Assembly (NCBI RefSeq): GCF_004745805.1
Contig: NZ_SRLQ01000018.1
Span: 186,001-250,000 of the forward strand
Origin: Mycolicibacterium sp. CH28
GTDB lineage: Bacteria; Actinomycetota; Actinomycetes; Mycobacteriales; Mycobacteriaceae
Direction: 5' to 3'
DNA length: 64,000 bases
Shown here: in pieces, positions 60,935 to 64,000 of the stretch
Position numbering within the stretch: position 1 is the stretch's first letter
Layout: every line of letters starts with the position of its first letter
Translations under genes and position numbers: made by a program
The notes under the pieces: generated by a model
The model's input: only the letters and a program-made list of their open reading frames with translations
Databases searched by the model: none
Told to the model about the DNA's origin: nothing

Positions 60935-62908
60935 TCACGGAGTGAGGGTGAACAGATTGGCCAAGTCTCCGCCGTTCTTGAGGTTGGCGATCCGCTGTCG
61001 GTGCTCGTCGGCGCGACTAATGGCGTAAGCCTCGGGTGGTCGTCCGGTGACGCGGGCCCAGATCGAGGTGTTCAGCGCGTCTTGCGCCAAGACCGCGGCC
61101 AAGTCGGCGATGGTTGCGCATGCCTCTTTCGACAGGGTGCCACCATGAATCGCGGCGTTGCGGGATCGGGTGAGCCGGTTGACTCTCGCATCGACGCGTC
61201 GACGTTCCTCATCAAACGCGGTACTGATCGTCGCGGGCGAGGTGAGGATCTCGTCGCTCTCGGCGAGGCGGCGCGCCAGCCAGTGATCGGCATATACCCC
61301 CCGGAGGGTTGCGACATGGGCAATGGTCTTGGGGCTGTCAATGCGGGTGCCCCATCCGCCGTCGAGAAGGATGTCCGCCTCGATCACAGCGAGTTCCGGT
61401 GGAGTTGACGCACCTGGGGTGTGGTCGGGGCGGTACTGCCGCACCGCTGCGAAGACGTCGAACACCACTCGTCGGGCGAACACTGTGAGGGTGTATCCGT
61501 CGGTCAAATACTGATCGATGAAGGTGTACCACCGCAGGCCGCCGGTAGGTGCGATCCAGGTGTTGCAGTGCTCGATGGCCCGGACCGCCGCCATCACCGT
61601 GCCTTCTGCGTCTGTGCGAGGCGTGTCCTTGAGTGCCGCAGACAGACGCAACGCGGGCTGCACTGCATTAGCGACGTCGGCGGTGATGAGGTGACCCTTT
61701 GCAGTGAAATCCGCCAAATCCTTTACGAAATGGTCATTTTGGTAGAAGTCGGGCTCGGGTAGAGGTTGCTTCAATCCCCATCGAGGGATCGACGGCGCCC
61801 ACGGGGAGCCGTCGAAGAACAGATCGCCACCGAGGACCTTCCACATGCCGTCCGTATGGCCCACCACCGCGAGCACCGCATCGAGGTGCGTCCTGGCCGT
61901 CGCCATAGCAAGGTGGCGTTCGACATCGCGAATCTCGACGCGGGCATAGACCAGGGCCGGAAGGTATTCGAATCCCGTGGTGTCGTCGACCTTGTTTGAC
62001 AGTTGAAGCTCGCGGATTTCCTCGGTGAGCAATTCTTCAGGGACGACGCTCCCGAGTACCTCGTGCGCCCGGTCTTGCTGGATCAGCAAGGTGGCGAGGC
62101 TCTGAGCTTCGTAAAAGGTGATATCACCGTGGGTCACGTACGGGTCGGTGCCCAGGAAATACCCCGGGCTGAGGCGAAACCAGACCACGTACTGACCTGT
62201 CGGGGGACACTTGAGGATGCAGCGCTCGGCAAGGTCGGCCAGTTCAATGTCGGTGAGGTTGACCCGAACCTGAGGGTCGTCAAGGCGGGGGTCGACGGGA
62301 TCGCCGACCATGGCTTGTGCGCGCTGTACGCTGCTGGCGAATCCCATGAGCACCTGAACGGCAGTCGAGACGGGGCTGGAATAGCCGCGATCCTGTCGAC
62401 GGTATTCGCTGAGGCCCACCACGGTGTCGCGCAGGAACGCGATTCGTTCGCTGGGGTACAGAACATGGTTGATGTCCTGGCAGCCGGCAACCAGGTCGCG
62501 CCACGCGGCCACGAGTGTGTCGTCGCGATCCAGTGACGCCGCAAGCGCGGCGGCCCGCCTGGCGATGACGGGTCGCTGGGTGTCGTCAATTCGCGGCCGG
62601 GTGGCGCCCACGCGCGGCACCAGGAGACTGTTGGTGATGGCTTGGTGAAGGCTTACCGCCGCTGTGTCGACCAAGGCGAGAAGTTCGGGGCCCATCCACT
62701 GCAGGCTGTCGGCCAAGTCGGCGGCCATCGAGGTCCAGCTATCGATATATACGCCGTCGTGTGGGCGGGGGTCGGCGCCCGCGGCCATGATCTCCAGCGT
62801 GATTGCGGTCAGCGGCATGTAGCCGGCACGGCAGGTGACCGGTTCCTTCCGATCGATGTACTCGCGCAGTTCCTCAAGCCACCGCGCGTGCTGTTCGAAC
62901 AAAGCCAC
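60935..62908 (-). CDS. Large protein with C-terminal HEPN-type R-X4-H motif
   Basis: 657 residues from GTG 62908, preceded by GAGGAGGG. The N-terminal and middle parts are mixed helix and strand with no recognised domain. The C-terminal 100 residues are helical, with RLTRSRNAAIHGGTLS giving Arg583 and His588 in the R-N-x-x-x-H form typical of HEPN domains, including many defence RNases and toxins. No TM helix or signal peptide. It is the most upstream visible gene of the minus-strand cluster (HEPN, IS-cut HEPN-like, RNase H-like, kinase). Function unknown; RNase activity is inference from one motif. Confidence 0.7.
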   Translation of the reverse strand: MALFEQHARWLEELREYIDRKEPVTCRAGYMPLTAITLEIMAAGADPRPHDGVYIDSWTSMAADLADSLQWMGPELLALVDTAAVSLHQAITNSLLVPRVGATRPRIDDTQRPVIARRAAALAASLDRDDTLVAAWRDLVAGCQDINHVLYPSERIAFLRDTVVGLSEYRRQDRGYSSPVSTAVQVLMGFASSVQRAQAMVGDPVDPRLDDPQVRVNLTDIELADLAERCILKCPPTGQYVVWFRLSPGYFLGTDPYVTHGDITFYEAQSLATLLIQQDRAHEVLGSVVPEELLTEEIRELQLSNKVDDTTGFEYLPALVYARVEIRDVERHLAMATARTHLDAVLAVVGHTDGMWKVLGGDLFFDGSPWAPSIPRWGLKQPLPEPDFYQNDHFVKDLADFTAKGHLITADVANAVQPALRLSAALKDTPRTDAEGTVMAAVRAIEHCNTWIAPTGGLRWYTFIDQYLTDGYTLTVFARRVVFDVFAAVRQYRPDHTPGASTPPELAVIEADILLDGGWGTRIDSPKTIAHVATLRGVYADHWLARRLAESDEILTSPATISTAFDEERRRVDARVNRLTRSRNAAIHGGTLSKEACATIADLAAVLAQDALNTSIWARVTGRPPEAYAISRADEHRQRIANLKNGGDLANLFTLTP

Positions 62909-63304
62909 TGCCCTCCTCGGTTACGCACAGCGAACCGCAACGACGCCGTTGACTGTACTGCGCACTCCCCGCGCCTTGGACGCATCCAGGCGCGGTGCCA
63001 GCAGCTTGGTGAAGAGGGACTTCCGATCCGTCTAGGCCCGTCTTGTAGCCGCCCGTCAGCCGCGCCGGCGGGGACCGACGACCCGTCAGGGCCACCGCTG
63101 AGCGGGTTGCTCACCAGATAGGCATGGGCGGGCGCCGGAGCCGCGGGCCCAGCGGATGTCGTGCTTCTCCGCGTCCGCGCGCCCACAGGCGATCCGCAAC
63201 TGGATGAGACTGGCAGCATGATGACTGGCCCGATATACGACGTACCCGTGTGTCGATTGGCAGACCACGACCGCCGACGAAGCCGTGCCGTTAGGAGCCA
63301 CCGA
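62909..63304. other. Divergent intergenic region
   Basis: 396 bp between two divergent genes. It contains no convincing gene; the open frames here lack ribosome-binding sites and protein-like character. It must hold promoters for 62908 and 63305. TTAGGAG lies just before the 63305 gene. Confidence 0.5.
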
Positions 63305-64000
63305 ATGGACAGAGGACAGAATCCGAACAGTGGCGCCGCCGCTCGACTCAACGAACTGGCCGACGTGGCCGAGCAATGCCGAATCTCCTTCTTCGCAACA
63401 GCTGATGAATCACACTGGCAGCCGCGCGTGGGCTCGCCAGCTGCGAGAGCGAAAACTATTCTGTCGCAACGTGACCCGGCAACCTCTAGCGCCGGCATGT
63501 TGGCCGGTTTCGACTTGATCTCCGAGGTGATCGTCACGTACCTCGAGATTGCCGCGGCGCATCTGGGTGGCTTGGCGGCCCTTTACAGGGCCCAGGAGCT
63601 GATCTTCCCGCCGCTGCCAGTCGCTCGTTCTGTCGTCGAACACAGCTCACGTGTGCTGTGGGTTCTGGGCGATTCGCCTATTCGCTATACCGACATTCTC
63701 GCCCGCGCCTACCTGGAGACATTCGCCAGCGCTGAAGCCACCAAAGCGGCTGCCAGCCGGTTGGGCTCCAAACAGGATGAGAACTACGTTGCGGCGAAGT
63801 GGCGATGGGAGGAGGTTCGTAGACGGGCGATTGCTGCGTTCCCAGGAGCCACTGCTGAGGACCTGAATGACGGCAAACCCGGTCGTACGCTCGGTGGGCA
63901 GGTCTTCCTCGGGCCAGAGGCGGGTGTCGAGTGGATGTATGCGCTTCTGGCTCGGTCGGCCGGCAGCTCGCTGAGCGCGGGCCAGGCGCGCGGCGTGTAT
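63305..64000 (+). CDS. Hypothetical protein, 5' part (runs off the window)
   Basis: 232 codons from ATG 63305 with no stop before the window end, so the 3' end is missing. AGGAG about 8 nt upstream supports the start. Mostly helical and Ala-rich, with SVVEHSSRVLWVLGDSPIRY near residue 109, then AYLETFASAEATKAAASRL and YALLARSAGSSLS. No recognised family and no TM helix. It faces away from the HEPN cluster but shares its upstream region, so it may be part of the same accessory module. Confidence 0.7.
   Translation, partial: MDRGQNPNSGAAARLNELADVAEQCRISFFATADESHWQPRVGSPAARAKTILSQRDPATSSAGMLAGFDLISEVIVTYLEIAAAHLGGLAALYRAQELIFPPLPVARSVVEHSSRVLWVLGDSPIRYTDILARAYLETFASAEATKAAASRLGSKQDENYVAAKWRWEEVRRRAIAAFPGATAEDLNDGKPGRTLGGQVFLGPEAGVEWMYALLARSAGSSLSAGQARGVY

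Noticed and set aside
55597..64000. CRISPR array or prophage
   Set aside because: No regularly spaced short repeats, and no phage structural, integrase or lysis genes were visible.

Overview
This window is the replication-origin region of a mycobacterial chromosome. It is most likely a fast-growing, Mycolicibacterium-type species rather than the M. tuberculosis complex. The evidence is very high GC, many GTG starts and ATGA/GTGA gene overlaps, and the full rpmH-dnaA-dnaN-recF-dciA-gyrB-gyrA core. A short NAD-type gnd sits between dnaN and recF, and GyrA has Ser rather than Ala at the key quinolone position. Two perfect parS sites lie inside parA and rsmG. The species was not identified.

Layout. 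1-5346: end of a bile-acid/sodium symporter-like gene, yqgE, an MFS transporter, a DinB-like protein, an Asp/Gly repeat protein and pcnA. 5421-16914: mutT4, a DUF6049 protein, murJ fused to a pseudokinase, sigM with a shortened anti-sigma partner, trxB-trxA, cwlM and a GNAT gene. 17143-22266 (minus): parB, parA, rsmG, jag/khpB, yidC, yidD, rnpA, rpmH. 22267-33453: dnaA, oriC, dnaN, gnd, recF, dciA, gyrB, gyrA. 33483-34908: a DUF3566 protein, tRNA-Ile, a 37-codon membrane peptide whose stop codon lies inside tRNA-Ala, and tRNA-Ala. 35262-40652: a 1,796-residue secreted or surface Gly-rich protein with 429-bp tandem repeats. 40663-45584: sdaA, cwsA, ppiA, a PH-domain gene, crgA, a DUF881 gene, trpG. 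45595-55286 (minus): fhaA, fhaB, pstP, rodA, pbpA, pknA, pknB. 55514-55596: tRNA-Leu(CAG) followed by a strong terminator.

Much of the core encodes one network of envelope growth and its phospho-control. PknA/PknB are opposed by PstP. FhaA, the MurJ pseudokinase tail and the catalytically dead amidase homologue CwlM are known PknB-pathway partners. RodA/PbpA synthesise peptidoglycan. CwsA and CrgA act at the pole and septum.

The accessory part starts just after tRNA-Leu (55667-64000). A divergent pair, a ribbon-helix-helix-like gene and an unknown gene, shares a symmetric -10 element so that both predicted transcripts are leaderless with starts 18 bp apart. A minus-strand series follows: a 657-residue protein with a C-terminal HEPN-type R-X4-H motif, a second R-X4-H protein cut by an IS3-family element, an RNase H-fold-like protein that has lost its first catalytic Asp, and a eukaryotic-like Ser/Thr kinase translationally coupled to it. 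Removing the IS and one CCAG target duplication restores a 301-residue reading frame exactly. I regard this HEPN / RNase H-like / kinase cluster as the best candidate for an undescribed (possibly defence) system. That function is inference only.
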